DNA of 38,408 nucleotides from Cyanobacteria bacterium REEB67 (GTDB lineage Bacteria > Cyanobacteriota > Vampirovibrionia > Obscuribacterales > Obscuribacteraceae), in NCBI GenBank assembly GCA_018971775.1, contig JAGXAB010000062.1:1-38408 (forward strand), given 5' to 3'. The position numbers and the translations under genes were made by a program. Each line of letters begins with the position of its first letter. Position 1 is the stretch's first letter. Under the pieces are notes generated by a model. That model had not been told where the DNA came from. It made no database searches and saw nothing but the letters and a program-made list of their open reading frames with translations. This document shows positions 25,281 to 33,549 of the stretch, in pieces.

Positions 25281-26249
25281 ATGTTTGAATACCATGGTGA
25301 GCAAAGTCTAGAAAAGAGAGCTTTGGCCAGTGCCTTCACTGTCTTAGTGATGGCATTCTCGCTTACAGCCAGCTGCTCAATCTTTACAACAATTGCTCTC
25401 CAGCTGATATTTAAGAACTTTGGCAATTCGATTCAATTTTACGGCGCCCTGATTATCACCCTGATTGTTTTTTCTATTGGTGCTCTATTTCTTGCAAGCT
25501 TTACAGCGAAGACAGCTACATCTTCTTTTTCACAGACTATCAAGCACCTGCGGAAACTTCTCATCGACACAGGGCATGACCTGACGACCCCGCTGGCAGT
25601 CGCCCAATCAAGAATTCAACTACTCGAAAAAACGCATACTTTTGAAGATGAAGACTTAGGCGACTGGCGTGCCATTAAAAGCGCCTTGAGCGACCAGGTC
25701 GCTTTGATCAAAGACCTGAGACTGTTGGCAAATACAGAAACCATGAGCGAACGAGCCGAGATGGAATTTGTATCGCTGAATGAACTGACGCGCGAGGCCG
25801 TAGAGGATCTGGAAGCTCACGCGACAACGAGGAACCTTACAATAAGCATCGAACAATCAACAACAATTGCAGTCGTGGGAGACCGTAATGGACTGAAGCG
25901 TGTTTTGGCAAATCTACTCATAAATGCCCTTCGCTATAGCAAAGAGGGAAGCACGATTAAAATAAAGATTTTGACGGAAGAGGAAAACGCCACAGTGAGC
26001 ATCCTCAGCCAGGGACCGGCAATTCCGGAAAAAGATATTCCTCATTTGTTCGATCGTTACTATGCCAAGGAAGGGCATAAACAGAGAGAAGGTATCAGAT
26101 CTGGCTTGGGCTTAGCCATTGTCAAAGCAATCGTTGACGCTCATGGAGGCAAAGTGAAAGTAGAAACTTCTGAAAATAGCGGAAACAACTTTGTCTTCTC
26201 GATACCGAAGATACCCGGACGGCATCCAGCATTATCCCTGATTGAGTAA
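25281..26249 (+). CDS. Sensor histidine kinase
   Basis: A 322-residue protein. Two transmembrane helices (about 17-43 and 52-74) enclose only a very short loop, so there is no real periplasmic sensor domain. The dimerisation/H-box IDTGHDLTTPLAVAQSR places the phosphoacceptor at His99. The ATPase domain has the N box NLLINALRYS (211-220), F box HLFDRYY and G2 box GLGLAIVK (275-282). The G1 box reads LSQGPAIP where D-x-G-x-G is usual: the conserved adenine-contacting Asp is Ser and the second Gly is Ala. GGCGG is present upstream of the ATG. It forms an operon with the response regulator, whose start lies a few bases beyond its stop. The signal is unknown, perhaps membrane-derived. Confidence 0.9.
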   Translation: MFEYHGEQSLEKRALASAFTVLVMAFSLTASCSIFTTIALQLIFKNFGNSIQFYGALIITLIVFSIGALFLASFTAKTATSSFSQTIKHLRKLLIDTGHDLTTPLAVAQSRIQLLEKTHTFEDEDLGDWRAIKSALSDQVALIKDLRLLANTETMSERAEMEFVSLNELTREAVEDLEAHATTRNLTISIEQSTTIAVVGDRNGLKRVLANLLINALRYSKEGSTIKIKILTEEENATVSILSQGPAIPEKDIPHLFDRYYAKEGHKQREGIRSGLGLAIVKAIVDAHGGKVKVETSENSGNNFVFSIPKIPGRHPALSLIE

Positions 26250-26253
26250 TGTC

Positions 26254-26922
26254 GTGGCAAAAATCCTTGTTGTAGACGATGAAATAGACCTAGCTGAATC
26301 CATTCGAAAATGGCTATACCAGGACGGTCACACCGTGAAAATGCTTCACACGGGCAGCCTGGCGTGCGAAGAAATTGCTAAAGTCACCTACGACGTGATT
26401 CTGTTGGACGTGATGCTTCCGGACGTCAGCGGCGTGGAAGTTTGTCGGCGCTACAGAGACGCAGGCGGTGAAGCGCGTGTTTTAATGATAACGGCCAAAG
26501 ACCAGGTGGTGGACAAGGAGCTGGCGCTGGACTCCGGGGCCGACGACTATATCGTAAAACCTTTTGATATGAAAGAGATTTCGGCGAGAGTTCGAGCGCT
26601 GATGCGCCGATCGATCGTATTAAATCAAACCGTCATTGCTATTGACGCCATTACTCTCGATACAGCAAACAAACAGGTCTTTCGCGACGGCAAAGAAATT
26701 ATCCTTTTGCCGCAAGAATTTGCCCTTCTAGAATTTCTGATGTCTGAGCGCAATAAAATTTTTAGCGTCGAAACCCTTCTCAAAAGGTTATGGCAAGGAA
26801 AGGGCACAGCCGAGACGGTGAGGACGCACATCAAAAACCTTCGCAAGAAAGTCGATAAGGATTGCACCAAGCAATTTATCAGGACCGTGCATGGAGTCGG
26901 TTATGGCTTTACCGAACTCTAA
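26254..26922 (+). CDS. OmpR/PhoB-family response regulator
   Basis: A receiver domain and a winged-helix DNA-binding domain in about 222 residues. The acidic pocket is in LVVDDE near the N-terminus, the phospho-acceptor Asp about 52 (VILLDVMLPD), Thr about 80 and Lys about 102 (VKPF). The C-terminal domain carries LLPQEFALLEFLMS and the recognition-helix region TVRTHIKNLRKKV, ending RTVHGVGYGF as usual. I chose the GTG at 26254 because it gives the typical start MAKILVVDDE; a TTG at 26242 that overlaps the kinase stop is possible. It is the cognate partner of the upstream kinase. All phosphorylation residues are intact. Confidence 0.93.
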   Translation: MAKILVVDDEIDLAESIRKWLYQDGHTVKMLHTGSLACEEIAKVTYDVILLDVMLPDVSGVEVCRRYRDAGGEARVLMITAKDQVVDKELALDSGADDYIVKPFDMKEISARVRALMRRSIVLNQTVIAIDAITLDTANKQVFRDGKEIILLPQEFALLEFLMSERNKIFSVETLLKRLWQGKGTAETVRTHIKNLRKKVDKDCTKQFIRTVHGVGYGFTEL

Positions 26923-26941
26923 AGAAAATCGATAGAGATCT

Positions 26942-27943
26942 CTAGCGATTTCGAGAATAGAATCTGTTCATGTTGCGCTTCCAGTTGTAGAAATTTTCGG
27001 CAGTTATATCGCCGGTGGAATTGAGAGCCAATTGATCGGATGCGAGCTGCAAAACGTCCGTTAGTGTCGCTCCACAAATAATTTCGCTGGCGCCCTTTGT
27101 ATGTGCCAGAGTTTGCTTTGCGTCGTTAAGAATAAAGGCGGCAAGACCGATGCCTTCCTGGAGATGACACAAATCGGCGCCGGCTAATTTCCGAAGCTTC
27201 TTCAGATCGTTGTGATCACGCGCGCCTACAAAGCCGGTGTATAAGCCGATACCTGACCATAATGCGGCTCGGCGATCAGGGGCAAATCGTGATACCAATT
27301 CTTTAACCACCCGTGGCTCGCCGTCAGCTATGAGCCATAGAGCACGACCAACGCCACAATCAAAAGCATACCGAGCCATGGTATCCAAATTTGCCGGAAC
27401 CGCCATTCGGTCGATCGTTGTAGCCCATTCGAAATAGCCCTTGTGAAAACCAAAACAGTCCAGAGCCATCCATCCGAAGAAATTCTGTTTAAGCGTCCAG
27501 AGCGTGCTGGATTCCAGATCGGTCGTGGCAAATGCTCCGCCCAATCCCTGATACACCAATACAGGCGAATCCGGTAAACTGGCTCGAAGAATATCTATGC
27601 GACTTTGCTCTCCGGGCTTGATCAAATCTTGGGTTGCCACCGAAGCGAAAGCAGCTTCGATTAAAATACGCCGTTCAATTTCATCTTCAACATTGAGCTG
27701 CCGGACGAGATTGCTCATGTCAGTCTCACTGGCTGCTACGTAAGCGTCCATGAAGAGATTAATAATGTCGAAGTGAAAGTGCCGGTGAGACCGGCTCTTA
27801 AAACCTGGACTTTTGAGCAGCTTGCTAAATCTCCGCCTGCGCACTTGCGAATGAAGCTGCTCAACTAAGGTAGAAAGGTTATCCAAGATTATTAGCTCAA
27901 ATTGGAGTAATCGGCCAGGATTCCTATTTGACAAGTTTCTCAT
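26942..27943 (-). CDS. DUF1702-family protein
   Basis: A 333-residue soluble protein. DUF1702 features are the block VLVYQGLGGAFATTDLES (about 128-145), then GVGRALWLIADGEPRVV and the run FAPDRRAALWSGIGLYTGFVGARDHNDLKKLRKLAG, corresponding to the FP..R..LWAGVGLA..YAG pattern of the family. Members are known from enediyne antibiotic gene sets, where their role is unclear, but also occur outside such clusters. No polyketide synthase is present here. The protein has no signal or membrane segment. It converges on the response regulator with 19 nt between the stops. Its start lies 30 nt from a terminator for the upstream glycine-rich gene, so it probably has its own promoter. Confidence 0.78.
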   Translation of the reverse strand: MRNLSNRNPGRLLQFELIILDNLSTLVEQLHSQVRRRRFSKLLKSPGFKSRSHRHFHFDIINLFMDAYVAASETDMSNLVRQLNVEDEIERRILIEAAFASVATQDLIKPGEQSRIDILRASLPDSPVLVYQGLGGAFATTDLESSTLWTLKQNFFGWMALDCFGFHKGYFEWATTIDRMAVPANLDTMARYAFDCGVGRALWLIADGEPRVVKELVSRFAPDRRAALWSGIGLYTGFVGARDHNDLKKLRKLAGADLCHLQEGIGLAAFILNDAKQTLAHTKGASEIICGATLTDVLQLASDQLALNSTGDITAENFYNWKRNMNRFYSRNR

Positions 27944-27972
27944 TCAATGTGTCCGATTACAACACATAAGCC

Positions 27973-28005
27973 AAAAACGATAACGAAATCTCGAAGATTT
28001 CGTTA
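27973..28005 (-). terminator. Intrinsic terminator of the glycine-rich protein gene
   Basis: The perfect 10-bp stem TAACGAAATC/GATTTCGTTA with a 5-nt loop, read on the minus strand, is followed by TCGTTTTTGG. It starts 68 nt after the stop codon of the glycine-rich protein. Confidence 0.72.
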
Positions 28006-28072
28006 CCGTCCAGAGCCTTACCTGATTTTCTAAGCAAACGACATCGAGGTAAATTGAATATATCAGTATTCG

Positions 28073-31000
28073 TTAGGGACCTGCTCCAGCGGAGCCGGCA
28101 GTAAGATCAGGAACAATGCCGCTATTGTTTGGCGAGATTGTCGCTTTGCCTCCGGCACCGCCAGCGCCCCCCTTCGCTTGACTAACATTACCCTGGCCAC
28201 CGTCCCCACCACTTCCACCGACAGCGCTGACAATATTAGATGTTACGACCGTAGAACTGGCTGGACTGGTTTTCACGGTGATTGTGCCGCCGCCACCGCC
28301 GGCCCCACCGGCACCGCCGCTACCGTTACTCGCCTGGGTATCCAATCCCTGACTGCCCGAACCGCCGTCGCCGCCAGTTCCGCCAAAGTCACCCCCATTT
28401 GCGGTAATAGTCGTTACCGTGATTATCTGCGTGCCAGTCAAGGAGACAGTGCCGCCTTTTCCAGAGGCTCCGCCTTTACCGCCGGCTCCGCCGGCAGCAC
28501 CCGAGCTTGCGCCACTGACGCCGCCGTCTCCGCCTAAGCCACCTGACCCGCCAGAATCGCCACCGCTGACATTGACTGTTTTCACAATGACGGCACCGCC
28601 GCCGGTTGAAACAACAATCGAGCCACCCTTGCCGCTACTGCCGCCACCGCCGCCCGCAGCTCCAGCCGCTCCATTAAGTTGATTACCGCTAGTAGAATTA
28701 ATACCACCATCGCCCCCAGTACCACCATTCCCTCCCAAACCGCCGTCAGAACCTCCAAAAGAAGTGAGATTGCCGGCTATGACATCGCCACCTGTCGTTT
28801 TAATCGCAATCGATCCACCGCTGCCGCTCGAGCCGCCTGTACCACCAGCACCACCGGCGCCACCAGAAGCTGTGCCGCCAGCACTACCAGAGCCAGCGTT
28901 GGCCCCAGAGGAAGCAACCCCTCCAGTAGCCGAGAAAGGAGCGGCTGGATCAAGGTTTACACCAGTTTTTGCCGTCAGAGCGATGGTACCACCGTTGCCT
29001 CCGTTACCTCCGTTACCTCCGCGACCACCAGCACCTCCACTGACCGTGCCGGCACCGCCATCGCCGCCGATATAATTGCTGCTGTCAGCGCTATTGGTAC
29101 CACCATTGGCGGTGATAGAGCCACCAGTAATTGAACCGTCTGAGTTAATAGTGATTTTGCCACCATTTCCAGCGGCAAGAGTATTGCCACCGTTGCCGCC
29201 AGCACCGCCGCTGTTCAATCCGCCACCCGAGCCGCCAGCTCCAGCACCACCAGATTGACCGCCGCCATTGGCCTCGATACCATTGACGTCAACAGTACTG
29301 CCCACACCTTTATTTGTACCGGAAATAGTGATCGTGCCGCCATTTCCAGCAGAGCCGGAGTTGCCTCCATTAGCTCCCTTAGCACCGAAACCAGCACCAC
29401 CGCCTCCTCCGGCAGCATCGTTTAAGCCGCCACTGGCAGAGAGCGAACTGGCTTCAATATTACCGGCTTTGGCGGTGATGATAATCACACCACCCTGGCC
29501 AGAGGAGTCGCCTGTGCCGCCATTGCCTGCCGCTCCGCTGGAACCGCCGTTGCCGCCAATAGCGCTGCCGCCAGCGGTATTAGTCATACTGCCATCAGCT
29601 ACGGCACTATCAACAATTACATCGCCCAAATTTGCAGTGACTGTGATCTTACCGCCACTGGCTCCGGCAGCCCCTTTACCCGCAGCACCAGCGGAACCAC
29701 CAGAGACACCGGATGAACCACCGTCACCACCGTTACCGGCGACATTGAGAGAGGTAGATCCGATGGCTTCGCCTGATATCTCAATCGTTCCGCCAACGAT
29801 TCCACCAATTGCGGTAAATTTGCCGCCTGCGCCGGCGGAGCCGGCATTACCACCGTTGCCGCCATTACCATCTGTGCCAACGGAGGCTTGACCGCCGAGG
29901 CCGCCCTGGCCGCCACCGCCAACGCTAGCAGAGCCATCAGCATAAAATCGAGCGACATTGATATTCCCGCCACTTACCGAAATCGTGCCGCCATTTGCAC
30001 CGTTGCCTCCATTGCCGCCGCTTCCACCCTTACCTTTTTCAGAACCGGCATCTTGAGCGCTACCACCAGAACCGCTATTGCTACCTGTGGCACTCAAAAC
30101 GCCCACATTGACTGTGCCGGTCCCAGCGCTGATAGTGATCGTCCCGCCAGCGCTTGCCTTAGCACCGGCACCACCGGATCCGCCAGCCCCTCCGGAGCCT
30201 GAAGTCCCGAGTGGGTTGCCACCATTACCGCCGTCTCCGCCTGAGCCCGAGCCAACCCCACTTGAATCCGCATCGGCAATAATCGAGGCTGAGCCCAGAT
30301 TTGTGGCCGCATTCTTCGTGGTGACGATTATCACCCCGGCTTTGCCGACAGCAGCGCCCACACCGCCATTGCCGCCGGCACCGCCATTAGCCGCACCTAC
30401 ACCTTTGATCGCACCATCACCACCGTCGCCGCCAGTGCCACCGTTGCCGCCGGCATTGCTACTCGCTTGTATAAACAGGTTAGAACTCGCGAAGATCGCG
30501 CCGCTGGCGACTCTGTCAGTTGTGCTTATAACAATGTTACCAGCAGCACCGGCAGCGCCACCGGCACCACCAGAGCCACCATTACCACCGGCGCCGAAAT
30601 TACCGCCGCCGCCCAGACCTCCGGTCCCACCATCGGCCCCAGCACCGGCATTAGCTGATATAAACAAATCGGACAAAGTAATTGCCGTGCCGCCGCTACC
30701 GACGCCGGCGCTGATTGCGATGGCATTAGAATTGCCGCCGATACCTCCCACACCACCAGCGCCACCATTACCGCCGGCGCCTGATATGTTCGCCAGGATG
30801 CCATTAGCACCGTTGCCGCTGAGCCCACCGTTACCGCCAATGCTTTCGACATTGCCGGACAGAGTCAACTGGCCCGTACCACTCGTGGCAATCGTAATGG
30901 AGCCGCTGTTGCCGCCAAGTCCACCGGCACCGCCGGCCAGACCGTTTCCATTAGCCGTGGTAGCGTTACCACCGTTGCCGCCGGCACCACCGCTCGATGT

Positions 31001-33304
31001 TACGGCAGAATTTAACTGAACGTTTCCGCCGTTCGAAGATATGACAATCGAGCCGCCGCTACCGCCAGCCCCTCCAGCCATCTTAAATGACGAACTGGTA
31101 CCACTCTGAGCTCCATTACCACCGTTGCCACCAGAAGAAGAGATCGTATCGGCACTAGAAGCTGTGCTGAAGCCGCTGGCTTGACTCTGCAAGACAATAT
31201 TTCCGCCCTTACCACCAGCCAGTCCGCTGGAAGCCGCAGCAGAGGAAAGGTTACCATTGGCTCCGTTTGCACCGTTCGCTGAAACTGCGCCAGCCACGGT
31301 AATGGATTTACCGATAACATTGATATTTCCAGCCGCTAGGCTGACCTGGGAGGGCAGGGCATCTGATTTTACGGAATTATTACCGCTACCAATAATTACG
31401 TTGCCCAGACTACTTATACCAATAGTCCCGCCACCGCTAGCTATACCTTGAGTTGTAATCCCCGCACCGGCAGTCGTTGATGAGCCCGCCTTAAATGCAC
31501 CGCTAACCGTCCCCTGTGTGCTGCCGGCAGTAGCAACGATACTGACCGATCCGGTCGGATTGCCGTTGCCGAGGAGAACGGCCCCGCCTGAAGCACCACC
31601 GGCAGTATTAACATCGCCTTGAATATTAATAGCCGGACCGCTGCTGTTAGCAGCTGCCGCTCCAGCTAAAATGGTCACAGCTCCCCCGGCGCCGCCGACC
31701 GATGTCGCGGTTACAGGAGTGCTCACCAGCACACGTCCAGAATCGGCAGCGCTGCCGCCGAAAGCGACCATCACGACCGAGCCGGCATTACCTGCCGGTG
31801 CAGTGCCACTGGCAGCCAGAGTACTTGACGTCGTTATGGAAGTGATAGGAGCGCCGCCACTGAGAATTCCCGAAAGATCGATGTATCCACCAGTACTTGT
31901 ACCGCCAGAAATCTTGAGAGGTTTGGATGAGGTTGGACTCGTAAAATTCGCGCCGGCGACAAGCGTAAGGTTGCCCCCGTTAGCATGATTGCTGGATGTA
32001 TCCAGCACTCCGCCAGTATTGTCTGTGACAATATTTCCGCTGGCCACAATTGAAAGAGGTTGCCCATCGGTAAGCGAAGGATTGGTACTGGTAATAATCA
32101 CATTACCCTGGTTTGAAATCAGCGGATCGTCAATGCTATTTATGGCCCCCATGAGGAGATTGGCCGTATTGGCGGCGAGGGAAACAACTTTACCGCTGGC
32201 ATTTACAACACCGCTGACATCATTCATCTGGCCAGTCACATTACCGCCTGTGGCAGCCAGATTAATTTGATTCCCGTACCAATTGTTTCCAGCAACGGTA
32301 AGATTACCGTTCTGGGCCTGGGCCGAAATATTACCGAACGCAGCCTGTAGACTTCCGGTACCACCAATCGACAATGACGAAGGGCTGCTAAAGAGCAAAT
32401 TTCCCGATGAGGTACACATCATGCCGTTGTTGGTAATCAACGGCGAATTTACAACCAATCCGTTATTTGCGCTGATCGCACCCAAGTTTGTTAAGGAGAC
32501 AGCCGCATTGAGTACCGGATCGGCGGCGAACAGATCGCTTCTACCGGCAAAAGGCGCAATCGTCGCTCGCGACGCATTGATAATTGACGAAGCGTACAGG
32601 GCATCGCTCATACCGGAGCTCGAAGCAGCGGTGAGAAGCGATCCGAAATTGACTAATTTGCCACTGAGTGTCAACGTTGAAAGATTATCTACAACTTGAA
32701 GATTTCGAGAAATAGTCAACGACGAAATGGGAGCGTTTAGTGCCGAGTTGATGTTATTTAGCAAACCGGCATTAAGGACAACCAAACCACCATTAGCCAC
32801 GCCCTGAGCATTTAATTGAATCGTTTGACCGGCGCCGGAAAAAACTTGCTCGACAGCAACCAGCTCACCAGCTGTTAGCTTGGTCGAAAGCGAAACGACT
32901 TCAGCCTTGCCGCCGACATCAATCGTTAAAGAACCAAAATTGCTCAGGTTATTGGCCAGAAATTTAAGTTGGGAAGAAGACAGATTTAAATTGGTATCAG
33001 GGCTAATAGGAGTATTAGCATTTTGACGAATCAAACCATGGCCAGGCGCGTGCTGTAAAAAGCTGGTCAGGGCTCTTGCAGCAGGTACGACATGATTGGA
33101 TTGGATTGAACTACTGCTGAAGTTTTGATGGCTGATTGCTAGCGAATGAATGGACGTATGCGCCGTTACTGAACCTGCCTGCGAAGAGCCGGTCCAAGAC
33201 TGAGTAACAGGCAGTGAGCCATAAGAGTTGGCGATCGACGCGGCGCAAGTTAATGGCAAAGTAAATGCGAGGGTAACTATCGCCGAAATACTCTTTTTAT
33301 TCAT
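28073..33304 (-). CDS. Giant exported glycine-rich repeat protein (PGRS/adhesin-like)
   Basis: A 1743-residue protein. The ATG at 33304 is chosen because GAAGGA lies 5 nt upstream and it opens directly into a signal peptide (MNKKSISAIVTLAFTLPLTCAAS); the frame extends upstream without such signals. Residues about 30-480 are Asn/Ser/Leu-rich with beta-helix-like short repeats (GNLTVAGNN, GNVIITSTN), reminiscent of filamentous haemagglutinin-type passengers but without a recognisable secretion domain. From about 620 to the end, GGxGG runs (GGNGGNG, GGAGGAGG) alternate with short strands such as GTITISA or GKITVTAN every 40-60 residues. No LPXTG, autotransporter barrel or PEP-CTERM tail is visible at the C-terminus. 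It is probably a surface or matrix protein. The divergent exported TPR gene may be functionally linked. Confidence 0.85.
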   Translation of the reverse strand: MNKKSISAIVTLAFTLPLTCAASIANSYGSLPVTQSWTGSSQAGSVTAHTSIHSLAISHQNFSSSSIQSNHVVPAARALTSFLQHAPGHGLIRQNANTPISPDTNLNLSSSQLKFLANNLSNFGSLTIDVGGKAEVVSLSTKLTAGELVAVEQVFSGAGQTIQLNAQGVANGGLVVLNAGLLNNINSALNAPISSLTISRNLQVVDNLSTLTLSGKLVNFGSLLTAASSSGMSDALYASSIINASRATIAPFAGRSDLFAADPVLNAAVSLTNLGAISANNGLVVNSPLITNNGMMCTSSGNLLFSSPSSLSIGGTGSLQAAFGNISAQAQNGNLTVAGNNWYGNQINLAATGGNVTGQMNDVSGVVNASGKVVSLAANTANLLMGAINSIDDPLISNQGNVIITSTNPSLTDGQPLSIVASGNIVTDNTGGVLDTSSNHANGGNLTLVAGANFTSPTSSKPLKISGGTSTGGYIDLSGILSGGAPITSITTSSTLAASGTAPAGNAGSVVMVAFGGSAADSGRVLVSTPVTATSVGGAGGAVTILAGAAAANSSGPAINIQGDVNTAGGASGGAVLLGNGNPTGSVSIVATAGSTQGTVSGAFKAGSSTTAGAGITTQGIASGGGTIGISSLGNVIIGSGNNSVKSDALPSQVSLAAGNINVIGKSITVAGAVSANGANGANGNLSSAAASSGLAGGKGGNIVLQSQASGFSTASSADTISSSGGNGGNGAQSGTSSSFKMAGGAGGSGGSIVISSNGGNVQLNSAVTSSGGAGGNGGNATTANGNGLAGGAGGLGGNSGSITIATSGTGQLTLSGNVESIGGNGGLSGNGANGILANISGAGGNGGAGGVGGIGGNSNAIAISAGVGSGGTAITLSDLFISANAGAGADGGTGGLGGGGNFGAGGNGGSGGAGGAAGAAGNIVISTTDRVASGAIFASSNLFIQASSNAGGNGGTGGDGGDGAIKGVGAANGGAGGNGGVGAAVGKAGVIIVTTKNAATNLGSASIIADADSSGVGSGSGGDGGNGGNPLGTSGSGGAGGSGGAGAKASAGGTITISAGTGTVNVGVLSATGSNSGSGGSAQDAGSEKGKGGSGGNGGNGANGGTISVSGGNINVARFYADGSASVGGGGQGGLGGQASVGTDGNGGNGGNAGSAGAGGKFTAIGGIVGGTIEISGEAIGSTSLNVAGNGGDGGSSGVSGGSAGAAGKGAAGASGGKITVTANLGDVIVDSAVADGSMTNTAGGSAIGGNGGSSGAAGNGGTGDSSGQGGVIIITAKAGNIEASSLSASGGLNDAAGGGGGAGFGAKGANGGNSGSAGNGGTITISGTNKGVGSTVDVNGIEANGGGQSGGAGAGGSGGGLNSGGAGGNGGNTLAAGNGGKITINSDGSITGGSITANGGTNSADSSNYIGGDGGAGTVSGGAGGRGGNGGNGGNGGTIALTAKTGVNLDPAAPFSATGGVASSGANAGSGSAGGTASGGAGGAGGTGGSSGSGGSIAIKTTGGDVIAGNLTSFGGSDGGLGGNGGTGGDGGINSTSGNQLNGAAGAAGGGGGSSGKGGSIVVSTGGGAVIVKTVNVSGGDSGGSGGLGGDGGVSGASSGAAGGAGGKGGASGKGGTVSLTGTQIITVTTITANGGDFGGTGGDGGSGSQGLDTQASNGSGGAGGAGGGGGTITVKTSPASSTVVTSNIVSAVGGSGGDGGQGNVSQAKGGAGGAGGKATISPNNSGIVPDLTAGSAGAGP

Positions 33305-33442
33305 ATATATCCTTCTTCGTAGGGCTTTGACTTCGCAGGCGAACCTGTGCAGCAGCCTCCCTCCCAGAGAGATACAGACAGCTGAACGCCAACAGGCGCA
33401 CAAAGTTCGCACTGATTAAAGTAATGGAGACGGGTCGCCTTA

Positions 33443-33495
33443 ATGACGATAGACTGTCATCAATGGAACAATGGTATCATCTGCATCGTCAGATG
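33443..33495. promoter_or_regulatory. Two inverted repeats in the divergent promoter region
   Basis: ATGAC-N8-GTCAT at 33443-33460 and CATCTG-N6-CAGATG at 33478-33495 (perfect 6-bp arms) lie between the glycine-rich and TPR gene starts. They are possible binding sites; arms this short can arise by chance. Confidence 0.35.
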
Positions 33496-33528
33496 TTCCC
33501 GCAAAATGGGCACCGGAGAAAGGGTCAT

Positions 33529-33542
33529 TCACGTTTGTGAAA
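33529..33542. promoter_or_regulatory. TTCAC-N4-GTGAA palindrome before the TPR gene
   Basis: TTCACGTTTGTGAA ends 7 nt before the TPR gene ATG, within the translation initiation region. It differs by one base in 14 from the core of the palindrome upstream of the histidine kinase. It is a candidate operator for a regulator acting on both loci. Confidence 0.5.
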
Positions 33543-33549
33543 TGAGCGA

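Noticed and set aside
26933..26944. 12-bp palindrome TAGAGATCTCTA between convergent genes
   Set aside because: It has no T-tract and overlaps the DUF1702 stop. It is too short and uncorroborated to call a terminator or operator.
30078..31019. A 313-codon Pro-rich plus-strand frame (and similar ones at 28419-29891)
   Set aside because: This is the reverse complement of Gly codons (GGC/GGT read as Pro/Ala) of the giant glycine-rich protein. The composition is fully explained by that.
28073..31700. Repetitive DNA resembling a tandem array or CRISPR
   Set aside because: Repeats are irregular, in frame, and encode GGxGG units; there are no constant repeats with unique equal-length spacers.
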